Positions 37,130-49,600 of a stretch of 64,000 nt of DNA are shown piece after piece. Below the pieces are notes generated by a model. The model searched no databases. It saw only the letters and a list, made by a program, of their open reading frames with translations, and was not told the DNA's origin. The position numbers were made by a program, and so were the translations under genes. The stretch is taken from assembly GCA_030015575.1 (NCBI GenBank), contig JASDDO010000006.1:207705632-207769631 (forward strand), read 5' to 3'. This DNA is from Agapanthus africanus (lineage: Eukaryota > Streptophyta > Magnoliopsida > Asparagales > Amaryllidaceae). Within the stretch, counting starts at the first letter, position 1, and each line of letters opens with the position of its first letter.

Positions 37130-38568
37130 TGTTGGGTTACGGCAGCGCCCCGACCATCAAAACGTGGCCAAATGCTGAACAAAAATTTACTAGACTGGCG
37201 CTACCATTACCCGATGCCCGGATCTACCTTAAACCCTAAACTAGCAAGCATGTAAAAAGGTTAGAATGGTTATACCGAGTTGATCCGTGTCCTTCGGTCT
37301 TCATTCCAAGTTCCAAGTGGTCGTCTGGATCGAGTTTGGTTGCCGGTCTTCCTCCATCTACGATGATCCACCTGAGGGAAACGGCGCAAGCTTTAGCCTC
37401 GCGAAATGAGGCAACGGACGCTCCAAGGTTGCTAGCAATGGAGATTAGAGGTGTAGGATTATCTCACTAATGTTTTTCTCTCATTAAAATGCTCCAAGAG
37501 CAACCATAGAAAATGAAGAGGAGGTAAAGAAACCATGACATGAGCAACAACGAAATGGCTAAGTCTTTTTGTGAGTGAGAGTGAGAGAGTGATGAAAAGC
37601 AAGTGAAGAAAATGAGAAAGCCCCAAGCCAAGAAGTGGCTACCCTCTCTCTCTCTCTCATGCACAAAATACACACACAAAAATATCTTTTCCCATTTTCC
37701 AAATAAACAAAGCCAAGCCCATACCTCTCTACATGCCTCAAGCAATGTCCATGCCACCTCACCCCCTCCACCTCATTTCCCTAAATGATTTTCTAAAAAG
37801 GAAAATCAAATAATGAGGTGTCACATCTTCTAGAAAACAATTCCGTATAAATACAGAATGCAACCCGGTATACGTATCGAAATACATATACGCGTATTCA
37901 TACAAAAATACGAATAGCCAAGAGAGAAAATGAATAGTGAACAATAATACTAGAATATAAATACATATATAAATTATTAAATCAAAACCTGATTTAACAA
38001 TCCGGCTTAATCCTAAGCCGCTAGTATTATCAACCGTCCGATTAAAGTCTGTGCAGCCTGTACACATATTTAATCGAACACATGTATGTACCAACATACG
38101 TCATTTACACCATATCGCCTGAACGGTGAAAACTCTCTTTGTGGGACTCTAAAGACTCGTCAATACGCTGGAAGTGGGTTTAACCACAAGCACTTCAGCG
38201 ACACTAGCTGTACGTAACGGCTATCCAGGTATTGAGCGAAAGGGAGGCCGGCGAGCAAACTCATCCTGAACCCCTACTGAGCCTGACAGTGACAATATCC
38301 GTACAGTCCGGTCTGTTCGTCTAAGAGTATCGCATATCGAGTCTAGGGGGTGGATAAAGTCAGACCCCTAATAACGTGATAATTCGTGTCGATATGTAAC
38401 CCATCACCACCCGAGAAATTATCGATCCTGGATCGGTAATTCTCGTATATCGCGGCCGAGGATTTCTGGTGATGGCCACCCGTGCACAGCGCGACATCAA
38501 CCCCTAATACCGGGAGAGACGAATCCCCGACGATCCGCTCACTGCCTCCATGTGGCTCGAGACTATAC

Positions 38569-39577
38569 TGTTCATACCAGAATATTGCATTTTATACCGC
38601 CCATTCTTACGCTCGTTTGTTTATAGGCAGGTGCTTTTAATCAGTGTTTGCTACATAATTGCAGGATACTGGTCTCAGCTCTAAACAGTGAATATCATGG
38701 AAAAGTACGACAAATTCCGGATTACTGCCAACAACAGATAAAACACGGGTCTCCGCTCTCTATCCGTGTGTTGCCACACACCAGTTTAAGGGACAAAATG
38801 GCAAATCGATTGTCATTTTCATGCACAAAGCTCAATGTCAACACAAGATCCAAGAAATCTACGCGGAGCTCGAGAAAATCATGGTAAAAGATCCACATCA
38901 CATCACCTTTTGATCTACTAAAATTCTGGAAGAAATATGAAGAGATTCTGAGAAAAGTCATATACCAAACAGCAGACAACTACAAACCAGGGAAGGCCAC
39001 AAAAGATTGTGACCCAACTCATCAAGACGGCCGCGGTTCCGCGGCCGAAGCAGGCTTAGGCCGCGGAAACGCGGCCGTACTAGCTCCTCGCCGTGTCGTG
39101 TTTTGGGGGCAGTTAGGTCATTTCATTTAGGGGCAGAATCTGGCCCAAGGGTTTCAACTATCCTCCTATAAACACCCCAGTTCTGAGCAAAGTCAAGGTG
39201 TTAAAATCTTATGCCTCTTTTTTGTTAGTTTTTAGTCTTCTTCTTCTTCTTCTTCTTCATTCTTCCCTCCATGAAAATGTAGTGAGAGCATTGAGTGGAT
39301 GTTAAATGAAGATGAGGGTTTTTGTATCATTCTTTTTTGCTTAGCTTCCCCCTTGAGCTCTCTACCTTAACTTGATCTTGCAACCTCTTAAGTGAGCTTG
39401 CAAGTTTAAGTTTTGGTCATTGATCTCAAAGGGGTTGTATCATTTTGTTCTCTTTTGTGCTTCATTTCACATGAGTTCTTTACCCTTCCCTTGATCTTGC
39501 AACCTCTTGATTGAGCTTGCAAGTTTAAGGGTTGGCTATTGATCCCATGCTTGTCTTGAGTTCTTACGGATTTGCAA
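38569..39577 (+). repeat. 5' LTR of P, truncated
   Basis: It matches the 3' LTR from its start to CTTGTCTTGAGTTC (39558) with roughly two dozen differences in 990 bp. The last ~700 bp of the LTR are missing, and only a short stretch separates this point from the primer binding site. TATA-like TATAAAC is at 39167-39173. The double palindrome is at 39027-39078. Confidence 0.85.
39027..39078. other. Double GC-rich palindrome, 5' LTR of P
   Basis: Two 20-base arms (39027-39046, 39059-39078) are reverse complements with one mismatch around a 12-base spacer. Each arm contains a smaller palindrome, for example GGCCGCGG-TT-CCGCGGCC. It lies about 90 bp upstream of the TATA-like box. Confidence 0.85.
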
Positions 39578-39578
39578 A

Positions 39579-39596
39579 TGGCGATTGTGGGGAGCA
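39579..39596 (+). other. Degenerate primer binding site of P (tRNA-Asp type)
   Basis: TGGCGATTGTGGGGAGC resembles the TGGCGCCGTTGCCGGGGA site usual in Athila/Tat elements, with several mismatches and a gap. Confidence 0.6.
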
Positions 39597-40482
39597 AAGT
39601 GTACGTTCAAGGCTAAGGTGATTGCAAAGTACAGTGCCAAAGATCCGGGTAGTTTGACCCGCGCAAGCGAACTTTTCAAGCTTACCGGATTTGATTCAAC
39701 GGGGGTTTCCTAACCCAAAACTTAACGGTACGTACTTTACTAACACCTTCTTCTCAAATCCGACGCATCCAATATACTATTCTTTGCAGGATTCTTTGCA
39801 AGTTCGCTAGCAAACGCTAAAAAGACTAACCCGTATTTGTTGCAGTGCCGTGCTTAAACTAAAAAACGATTGTTTGATTCTTTATAGAATTTTTATTGAA
39901 TTGCGCATTGCATACATTAATACGGACTTAAGGGCAAGCGAACCCCACAACATACGGTAAAGGATTTCATCACCTTTTCCGTCGCCCACAAATCACGAAC
40001 TTGAGCATAACGTTTACCCGCACAAAATTTAAAAGAAATTAGACTTTAAGCCTTAAAGACTTCGCGCTCATTAGGAGAAGTTAACCGTGTTTAGAACCTC
40101 GCTTAACGGTACATTGTTTACGGGGTGTCTAGAAAACTGTTAACGGCGAAACCGCCAAAAGAGAAAGGGTTATTTAATTAAGGAACTTCGCGAAAGCGTT
40201 GGAAAACCTCCCCTTATCTCTGCACTTACCTGGCCTCGTGATCAGTGTATCTTAAGCCCGTTTCTCGACACAGTTTTACTTCGACAATCAAGTTCTGGAG
40301 CAGGTTTAGTTGACCTAGGTGAACCCTAGAACGATTAGGTGTGTGGTATTTTTGTGTCGTGATTGTTTTTGGCCCAGATTCTTTTTGTGTGTATATTTCA
40401 TTCTTTTGTTAATATCTAAAAAAAAAACACATTCTTTTTCCCCTCCCTTTCTCTTCCTTTCTTCCTTTCTTCTTTTCATATC

Positions 40483-42159
40483 ATGGGTACTCCACCTAGA
40501 AAAACTCTTGCCGAACTTTGGTACCCACAACCAGACATTACTTCTTACGGTTCTTGGTTTGGCCGAACGTCGAACGATCACTCCATGCCCAAAATCTCTT
40601 TGAAAGATCGGATAGACGCGTCTAGGACAAACACTTGCCCTCCGCAATCCACTTTGTATCAACCTTTTCAACCTCCCCCACCCTCTTATGTTGATAACCC
40701 TTTTGCAAGTCGTCCTTTGTCCATCGCTGAACATATTGAGCAATCCTGTAGCCGATCTTTCACTCCTTTCACCACTACAGATTCTTGGGATCAACAATTC
40801 CATTCACCTTCTTATCCAAATGTTGATCCTGCTCCTGTCCAGCCATTCAATTCCTACCAGTTCTACCCGACTTTTGCACCTTCCCTAGACATTGCCTCTG
40901 AACCGCCATTTGGGAGTTTTCAGTATCCAAACAACTTTGAATCTTTTACTGAAACCCCTTCCCAACCCATGTCTAGTCTGGAACAGTCGTTGGAAGACTT
41001 TAGGGTAGCGTAATGCCAACAGATGATGGATTTGAATGCGTCCATGGCCACCCTCATACAACCTACTGACCCGGTAGCTAGTTTCCAACTAGCTCCTAAT
41101 TTTCCAATGTATGATGAGGCGGTTGGACAGATTGAGAATTTGAGTGGAGAGAGTGAGCTGTACCCCCTTCCAAATCAAACCTACCGGTTTCAAATTGAAT
41201 CCCACAACTCCTGCGTTGAAAGGCTATCAAGTGTCCCAACTGAATTATCAATTGAAGATAGAATGTTTGATGAGTTGTGCGACTTTGCAGTGTTTGATTT
41301 ACCCGATTGTGAAGGGACCTTGCCAAGAGAAACCACACCCAATCCTTTTGACCTCTACACCTCCATCTTAGAACCAGAATCGATTGAAATCCATGCTTTT
41401 GATGAGGTGTCTGAGAAAATTGACTTTCACTTGATTGAGGATATTGACGCCGGGAATATTTTGGATGATGAACCTGTAGATTTGGCAGTGTTTTTCTCTC
41501 CAATTCATCAGCCCGAGTCATTAACTGTTTTTCCCGAACCCCACATGCGTCTTGATTTTGATGAAATTTGCATGGATAAGCTGAATTTTGAGGAAATTTT
41601 TGAGGATATTTTTAAGGATGAACCAGTTTTAATTGATGAGTTGGATTTTCCAATTCATCCTGTTCCTTTCATTGACTGTGAACATCCTCCTGAACCCTTA
41701 ATCGATACCCTTCCTCAATCACTTCCCCCCATCCTTTCCATCGTTCCGACATTGCAAGAAACTGTATCATTTTCACTTCCTGTGTCTGGTTTACCAAGTT
41801 CGGCTTACCCATGGTTTCTTACGACTCTTGAGGGATTTGACCCCATTTCTCGATGGGTTAATAGATTAGCACAAACGCTTCTTACACATCAGTCATCACA
41901 AATTGTGCTAATCTATTCACTCCATTTCCACCCTCAAGTTCGTATTCCACTTCATTCTCCCTTCCGCCATTCTTCTTCTCATATACCGAGACCGTATCCC
42001 GCTTCTATCTCAATACGGTCTCGCGTATTCTCTATTTCTTACCTCTCCGCATTCTTTCACCAGCCACTGCTTTATCACGACAAGATCTTTGAATGGTTGG
42101 TGCTTACTTTTGGCCTGTGTAAGGCCTTGTATAGCTTGATACTGTTCTTTCCCCCATAA
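40483..42159 (+). CDS. Lone ORF of element P, unknown function (one internal stop)
   Basis: 559 codons in one frame from ATG 40483 (good context, CATATCATGG) to TAA 42157-42159, broken only by TAA at 41011-41013. Without readthrough the pieces are 176 codons and, from ATG 41023, 378 codons. I do not recognise the protein. The N-terminal 170 residues are rich in Pro, Ser, Phe and Tyr. A short helix-prone stretch surrounds the stop (SLEQSLEDF then QQMMDLNASMA). The middle (about residues 240-430) is strongly acidic with many Asp/Glu-Phe/Leu pairs. The last 22 residues are hydrophobic, ending in LYSLILFFPP. There is no zinc knuckle, protease DTG/DSG, or RT motif. Position before the 3' polypurine tracts and the hydrophobic tail would suit an env-like ORF; the SLE..-type segment would suit a diverged gag. 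Neither is established. Confidence 0.7.
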
Positions 42160-43783
42160 TCCTGAACTTCAACGCTTAACAGTGGAAACACTGTTTTACA
42201 TAAGTTTGGGGGGGCACCTTTTTTGTATATATTTTTTGTTTTCCTTTTTTTTTTATATAATTTGTTTTTAGGGAGAGCGCCGACAATTTTGACCCTCTTG
42301 GTGTAGCCTGACAGTGAGGGCACTGTCAAGTTTAAGTTTGGGGGTGTGCTCGGTAAGCTTTCTTCCTTCGCATTCATTTGTATATTTTGCATTTACATAC
42401 CTTATTAAAAACCCACAAAAATCGAAAATTTTCCAAAAATATAAAAACTTTGTCAAGTTAGCTAGTGGGAGAACTCAGATTCAACATTTCGACGGTTTTG
42501 TTTGATAAGATAAGAATAACTAAATCTTATTTTTAGATTTTGAAAACCTGAAAGATAGCTCTCCTTTGAAGTTAACTATAGCTGATATACGTCTTTACAT
42601 CACACTACACGTGTCGTGAGTTTTGGAAATTAGATGACAAGTCTTTTATGTCTAAAAACTTTTAAATGGATAAATGATTTTCTGAGGATCAAATAGGTTT
42701 GTTCTGAAATAAGTAATATCAAGAATAGTTTATGAAGTGAAGTGAATATGAAGGGATATTATTGATGCCTTAATTGGAACTAATTCTGAAAAATAACCCA
42801 TCTGGAACTTGATTAGAATGATTACACACCGAACCCACTAAACACGTCTTTTATCCAAAAAAAATATTTGAACTGCCGGTTATATCTCCGTTCATATTGA
42901 ATCATCATGATTTTCACGCCAAATTGTCTTTTGTTTTTGGACCTAGGTAACTTGAGTAATTAAGTCCGCTGGGGTGTTTCTACACCTAATGCCCTAAAGC
43001 CAACTGGTTTGGGTGCATAGGCCCAAAGCTCGTTAAGAAGCCTAGAAAGTCCAATTTAAAACAAAGTCAAGCAAGTGTTCTCTCCGAGTTAAAATTCCTA
43101 ACGGTTCTTTGTGTGAGAATAATCTTGACAAAAGACAGGTTTTATAAAAAATATTTCTAGCGGAGATATGAAAGTTTTATTCTATGATAAAGACTATTGC
43201 ACGTTCACAGAGGTGTGTATGAAATGAAAACAAGAAAAAGGTGGAGTGAAAAATAAGACCTAGTTTCCTGTTAAGGAAGGTAGAAATTCTGAAGTTGAAA
43301 CCTTACTGGAAAACGAAACTTGAAAAATGCTTAACTCTTTATAAAACTTATGTGATCCTTTTAAAAAATTTTATCTGGGCTCTATTGTATGACATGATGA
43401 CTTTATTCGACCCTTCTGGAACTTAACGACACTATTTGCACTGCACGTAAAGACATATAAAATCTTAAGTTAAATAAGAAGCGAGATGTGAAAAATAAAG
43501 GTTCGATAGTCTAGACTTAGGATAATAGAATTTTTATTTTCTGAAACAAAACTTTAGGGTTTGAATCATAGTAATTTTGCAAAACTAGCTTGACCGGATT
43601 TTGTGGGTAGTATCCGCTGAAAACCCTCAGGAGACAACACTCCTCCTACTAGGGACACCTAGATGTTTAACGGCTTGTTGCACGAGCTCAGTGCAATCGC
43701 GTTCCCTGCGAAAGTGCGGTTAGGACTTTTTTGTGAATAATTGGTTTTGCTCGGGACGAGCAAAAGTTAAGTTTGGGGGTATT
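42160..43783 (+). other. 3' non-coding region of P with three polypurine-like tracts
   Basis: 1.6 kb of AT-rich sequence without a frame. AAGTTTGGGGG tracts occur at 42202-42214, 42334-42345 and 43769-43780; the last abuts the 3' LTR and is the expected priming site. An 8-bp perfect hairpin, TGACAGTG/CACTGTCA with loop AGGG (42309-42328), lies just before the second tract. Confidence 0.7.
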
Positions 43784-44241
43784 TGTTCATACCAGAATAT
43801 TGCATTTTATACCGCCCATTCTTACGCTCGTTTGTTTATAGGCAGGTGCTTTTAATCAGTGTTTGCTACATAATTGCAGGATACTGGTCTCGGCTCTAAA
43901 CAGTGAATATCATGGAAAAGTATGACAAATTCCGAATTTCTGCCAACAACAGATAAAACACGGGTCTCCGCTCTCTATCCGTGTGTTGCCATACACCAGT
44001 TTAAGGGACAAAATGGCAAATCGATTGTCATTTTCATGCACAAAGCTCAATGTCAACACAAGATCCAAGAAATCTACGCGGAGCTAGAGGAAATCATGGC
44101 AAAAGATCCACATGACATCACCTTTTGATCTACTAAAATTCTGGAAGAAACGTGAAGAGATTCTGAAAAAAGTCATATACCAAACAGCAGACAACTACAA
44201 ACCAGGGAAGGCCATAAAAGATTGTGACCCAACTCATCAAG

Positions 44242-44293
44242 ACGGCCGCGGTTCCGCGGCCTAAGCAGGCTTAGGCCGCGGAAACGCGGCCGT
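44242..44293. other. Long GC-rich inverted repeat, 3' LTR of P
   Basis: Two 25-base arms pair with a single mismatch around a 2-base spacer (AG). It is the counterpart of 39027-39078 with a more complete inner stem (CCTAAGC/GCTTAGG). Confidence 0.88.
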
Positions 44294-44381
44294 ACTAGCT
44301 CCTCACCGTGTCGTGTTTTGGGGGCAGTTAGGTCATTTCATTTAGGGGCAGAATCTGGCCCTAAGGTTTCAACTATCCTCC

Positions 44382-44388
44382 TATAAAT
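44382..44388 (+). promoter_or_regulatory. TATA-like box in 3' LTR of P
   Basis: TATAAAT lies about 90 bp downstream of the GC-rich inverted repeat; the same layout is seen in the 5' LTR (39167) and in the Athila-like solo LTR (33032). Confidence 0.55.
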
Positions 44389-45629
44389 ACCCCAGTTCTG
44401 AGCAAAGTCAAGGTGTTAAAATCTTATGCCTCTTTTTTGTTAGTTTTTAGTCTTCTTATTCTTCTTCTTCATTCTTCCCTCCATGAAAATGTAGTGAGAG
44501 CATTGAGTGGATGTTAAATGAAGATGAGGGTTTTTGTATCATTCTTTTTTGCTTAGCTTCCCCCTTGAGCTCTCTACCTTAATTTGATCTTGCAACCTCT
44601 TAAGTGAGCTTGCAAGTTTAAGCTTTGGTCATTGATCTCAAAGGGGTTGTATCATTTTGTTCTCTTTTGTGCTTCATTTCACATGAGTTCTTTACCCTTC
44701 CCTTGATCTTGCAACCTCTTGATTGAGCTTGCAACTTTAAGGGTTGGCTATTGATCCCATGCTTGTCTTGAGTTCAATGTTCTTGTAATTACTTTCTTGC
44801 TTATTTCTTTCTTGCTTTTTATTACTTGCTTTACATTAATGCTTTACTTTCTTGCACTTAAATTCCATGTACTTACTTACTTGTAATCTTTTCTTTTCTT
44901 TTGCTCTTTTTGGTTCGTTTTTGTGAATGGTTGTAATTATCGTTGTTAAGAATAAATACGGTATTGTAAGTTAATATTTCTTTGCTCATTTCCTTTTCCC
45001 GTTATTTTCCATTGAACTCCGCCCAAACGTTACGCAAGTGCTCCGTTAGGCACCCTACCCTACCAAGGTAACGGTGATTCCTAACCGCGACCGGTTGCGT
45101 TCGGTTTGGCCGGAGGCGAAAGCAAGAGACAAGAACGGAAGGACAAGGGTAAATAAGCTGGATTCCATGAATACCGTGCTTAAATCCCCTAATCCACGTT
45201 GTTGCCAATTGCTCGAGCTTCAATTGGTCAAGACTCGGCTCAAAGGTTTTGAGTACGGATTTCTTTAGCTTACAATTTCGTATCTTTTTCTTAACAACTT
45301 TATACTTGCATATAACACATAGGTTAGAATCGAACAAACATATACTCATTCTTTATTGACTCGTCTAAGACAAGAACGGAAATACAACCATCTCCCTGTG
45401 GATCGACCCGTGCTCAACCGGCTAGCTGCATAGCGACACCGTCCTGATTGCGGTAAACTTTAGAACTTTGAACATCCGACACGTCAAAAGCGTGCGATCA
45501 TGTACCCAACTAAAACCTGTTTGCACGACTCCTTTGAGCCTTGGTAGGGTAGTAATCAAAGTACAGTGGGAACTCACACGAGACAAATGACGATCTCAGG
45601 TCGATAGACTAACCTGTACACATGTCACC

Positions 45630-46199
45630 TATTCATAGAAAGAGGCATAGGGAGGCATAGCCTTTACAATGATTTAGAGTTCCTATTTATAGAGGATAGG
45701 ACACCCTAGGTTAAAATTGATTCGCACGTCTACATTTACCAAAATATCCTTAGGAAGACCTAGTCAAAGTAGACTTCAAGCTTTGGTAAAATTTTATGTC
45801 TCTGTCTCTTTAAAAGGAAGTATTGGGCCTTAAAATTTCCTTTGTTGGCTCTTCTGTCTTTAGGCTTCCTTATTATTTGGTTCTTTTATTAAAATAGCTT
45901 CTATGTTTCTTCCAGATCTCCAGTGAATAATTGCGGTGGACTTTTAACCATTCGCTTTGTAATCTTGGACCTTACATTGCCTTGTACTTTATGAATTTTA
46001 TCTTTGATGTAGGCTTGATCAAGAGTCTTCTGTTTGTTGGTCAAAGTCTACTTTTGCATCGTCTTTTCATCATTTTCACTGTTTTCTGTCCAAGAACCTG
46101 TAACCTGTAATATGTAGCAGACATGCGTCAAAAGCACCTGTTTATTTATAAAACGAATAAGAATGGGGAATATAATAATACAATATTATAGTGTGAACA
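45630..46199. mobile_element. Short solo LTR Q, unassigned family
   Basis: A 570-bp insertion in the I LTR is flanked by TCACC (45625-45629, 46200-46204). Its ends TATTCA and TGAACA are inverted apart from TG mutated to TA, as expected of a solo LTR. It is AT-rich, with TATTTATAGAGG near 45691. No homologue in the window and no coding region; orientation undetermined. Confidence 0.75.
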
Positions 46200-46644
46200 T
46201 CACCTGGGAACTGCTATCTGATAATAGGTATAATACCAACGAGCATGTTCCCGGCGAGTCCATCCAGTGTACTCATAACCCAATGAGCACCTGTATACTA
46301 TCTTAGGTGAACAACTGACACCAATGGCTTGTGAGACTGGCCATCGCCCCTCGTCAGGGTCTAGATAAGTATACACTAGTCCCAGTCTCGATACTCCCAC
46401 GATTAGGGACATTTAAGGATGTGCTTATAAACACCCAGCTCCCACGTATATGATTGCCATCATAATGCTGGTAGTCAAGCAAGAATCCTATGGGCTCTAT
46501 CAACACGTACATGATGATAAAGACAAACCAGATAGCATACTATCATCTTGAGTAAGACTGTTCTATCGGTATAGGTCCTCCTTCAATCATCATAATCACC
46601 TGCCTGCGACTACGATAATTGCCTTTAGGGCACTATAGCCAACA

Positions 46645-49600
46645 ATCTCCCACTTGCACTTAAGACCAATTATTTCGATGTCGCATACTCACAGCCCGTA
46701 TGATACCGAACACCCAATTTCTCTACTAATCAGTCTCACAAAACCTGTTTGTGAAACTAATGTGTTCGAGAAATAGCCTCAGTAAATGGATCCGCTCCAA
46801 TGTTTCTTTCTATATCTCTCTACAACTCAACTTCGCGGAGAAAGCTATCTTCCGAAATGAGCGATACCTGTCTTGGAAATTGTCTGGATATCTGATGGGA
46901 CCCAGTTCACAAATGAACTCCAAATCCAGCAAATTTCCTAGACTGCATTATCCACTGAATTTAATCAGTATCATGCGCCATACCTTTCCTCAGTATTCGC
47001 TTGGACCACCTGTCCAACATACTGTCACTCAAAAAAGGGAAAAACTATAATTCTGATAGCCACTCTATCATTCAGGTCACCTTGGAAGCCTGAAAAGATA
47101 ACCATCTCCAGAAGGAGGCTGCCGTTACCATATCCCCAGAACATCTACTTATGTTCAAAACTTCTTCCCAACGTTTCGCCAGGATTGGATTAATATATGT
47201 TTATTGTAGCTAGTGCAAAAATAACACCTGGTGTGTTACTTGACATTTCATGATTAACTCAATTGCCTAAGCAAGTGATATGCTTATCATGCAGATTTTT
47301 CTCCCCTTTAGTCTGTAAGACACCTTTAGAGAGGGTGACTCCATCACCTGCAGGTACTCCACCATGCCAGGAGTCGTCCATTCTAAAACACTTTAGAATA
47401 GTGTTAAGTACCCAAATTAGGACACTTCCCAAATCTAGATCTTAAACCATAGATTTAGTAACCAGAAACCCAGATATTATATCCATGTCCTATGTGGAGA
47501 AACTACTGTGTGACAACCACAGTATAACCGATCGTAGTATAGGAATTTCACTTCCTATAAAGTGCATGTCATCCCAAATACCAGGAAATCACACCCTACT
47601 ACCTTCTTACCGGATCCATCTCCTATTCTGATGAAGTTAAAACCTATGATTGTCACATCAAAAATAGATGATCTATATCTTCTTTACCTGCTTTAGCCTA
47701 CGAATAGATTTAAGCTACTTGCCCTCTATGCTTCCTCTACTCCCACTGACTACAATAACCCTCTGGCAGAGTCATATACACGTGCACTTCCAAAGCTAGT
47801 TTAGAATGACACTATACTCATCTTCCTGTCGAGTCTTATAGTCTTGAACAACAGCAATGGCAAGTCTGGGAAAAACAAGAACCTCCCTGTCACCGTCTCT
47901 GAGAAGACCGAAGTACCTCTCGGTTTCCTGAGGTTACCCACCAAATCTGCGGAGTGGCTAATGGAATGTCGAATTTAATTGAATCTTTAGGTTCTATTAA
48001 ATTTTTAGCAATCGTTTGCGGTTCTAGAATCACTTCCAGTTCTACCATAGTCCCATTTCTGTTTTATGAAAAAATTCATTTTACTAAAACCGTGGCGAGT
48101 CAAGAACAATATAACTATTGATCTTCCTGCTGGTAGAAAGTTAACCCTCGTCAAAGCCCGTGATAACCCACAAACGACCATTACTGAAACGTGCCTTGAG
48201 TTTGTCCAGATTCTGGTTTTAATCATCAGCCGGACAACTCCTTATATTTTAATATTGTTAAGATACAAATTGATTCTATATACCATATAGAAACAAAGGC
48301 ACTGATTTTATTGGAACCAGATTCAGAATCATGCAGCTTTCTCCAGAGCATATCAACCAAATGGAATGAGGTCAATCAACATCACTCAACTAGGAGTGCA
48401 TCCGTATATGAGTAACCCGAATGAGAAGCAAGTTCTCAAAACCATTACTATCAAAGGAATACCAAACACAAGTATCTACATCTTCGAAGAATCCTGATAC
48501 TTCTAACAAATGGTTCTCTACTTTATTCTTATACCCATAACTTCTCAATATCTGGACCTTGCATTTCAACGAAATACTTGTCCAGAACTAAAGAAGTCAC
48601 AAGTAAACAGAATATAGTACGAGTACTAACCCCTTTGTCCTAATGGACACTGGACAATATACAATACTTTGTATAAGTCCACTGAGTTTAACGACTCTAA
48701 CCCTGTGCGTCGTAGGTTAAAAATTATACTATGGTTAAGAAGAATTACACCGCTGTTGAATACACCTTACCTAACCATCAACTGATATAGGTAAATGTCA
48801 CAGACATAATTTCAAAAAGTTATATCTCACTTTATAAAATAAACGTACAGATATATCAGTTTGAAATTGGTGCATAACAACTGATATTCAAAACCAAATA
48901 TTTGCCGTCAGGTAAAACCCAGACGATTTCCTCAAATATTACCAATTACAAAGAATTCTGATATAATGAAGATATAATCACCTAATTCCCAATATCTTAC
49001 TCCCACTCACCATCTGTGACACTATACAGATGTGAGAAACTGATCCGGTAAATACATACCCTGGAGTTAGAATATACTCGGGAAATCGGAACAACGTACA
49101 GTGAAACCGAAACATGAAAATGTTTCAAAGGGTTTAACTGGTATTCCTAGTAATGCCTCTTTCACTATTCTGATTCATGACTGTAACCGTATACTTCCAT
49201 GCCCTCACTCCAATTCCTTTATTATGTCTTTACTTATTACCTTCTGTACACCTTCTTTAGGCTAATTGGTTTTCTTGCTTCCCTGCCCTTCGGCACCAGC
49301 CTAAGGTTTGGAAGAAGACTATCCAATAAGCGTAATAGGTGTACATTCCTTATGCCAGGAGCCCTCGCAACCTGAGAGAAGGTAATGGGAAAGGACATCT
49401 GAATAATCCTATTTTATTTCTCTTGAACCGGAAACCATCCTCGAATCTGGAACGAATTCCTTCGAGTTCGTATGTAACTATACGATGGCATATCCAAGCA
49501 TTATGGACGTTCGTAGTGATACGAAGTGTTCTGGAGAAATCAAAATTGGAAGTGGGAGTGGCAGGGGTATACACGGTTTTGTCATGAATGATAGCAGTCA

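Larger units (their letters stand above)
38569..45500 (+). mobile_element. Non-autonomous Athila/Tat-like element P
   Basis: A 6.9-kb gypsy-type element in the I LTR is flanked by TATAC (38564-38568) and TGTAC (45501-45505), one mismatch. Both LTRs start TGTTCATACCAG. A degenerate tRNA-Asp-type primer binding site follows the 5' LTR, and AAGTTTGGGGGT precedes the 3' LTR, both as in Athila/Tat elements. Instead of gag-pol it carries one long ORF (40483-42159), with about 900 bp of leader and 1.6 kb of AT-rich 3' sequence. No protease, reverse transcriptase or integrase is present, so it must depend on another element. Confidence 0.87.
43784..45500 (+). repeat. 3' LTR of P
   Basis: 1717 bp from TGTTCATACCAG to GTGCGATCA. 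TATA-like TATAAAT is at 44382-44388. Its last part contains GATCGACCCGTGCTC and GGCTAGCTGC, shared in altered form with the Athila-like solo LTR ending at 33944. Confidence 0.88.
37130..46644 (-). mobile_element. 3' LTR of copia copy I (carries nested P and Q)
   Basis: The + strand begins TGTTGGGTTACGGCAGCGCC and ends CACTATAGCCAACA, followed by the polypurine tract in reverse (46645-46656). Its own sequence is 37130-38568, 45506-45629 and 46205-46644, about 2.0 kb. It truncates the pol of D at CCAGA (37125-37129). The other end of I is not preserved, so the TSD cannot be checked. Confidence 0.85.

Noticed and set aside
40315-40803. 162-codon minus-strand frame overlapping the start of the P ORF
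   Set aside because: Shadow of the longer sense ORF and its leader; no domain.
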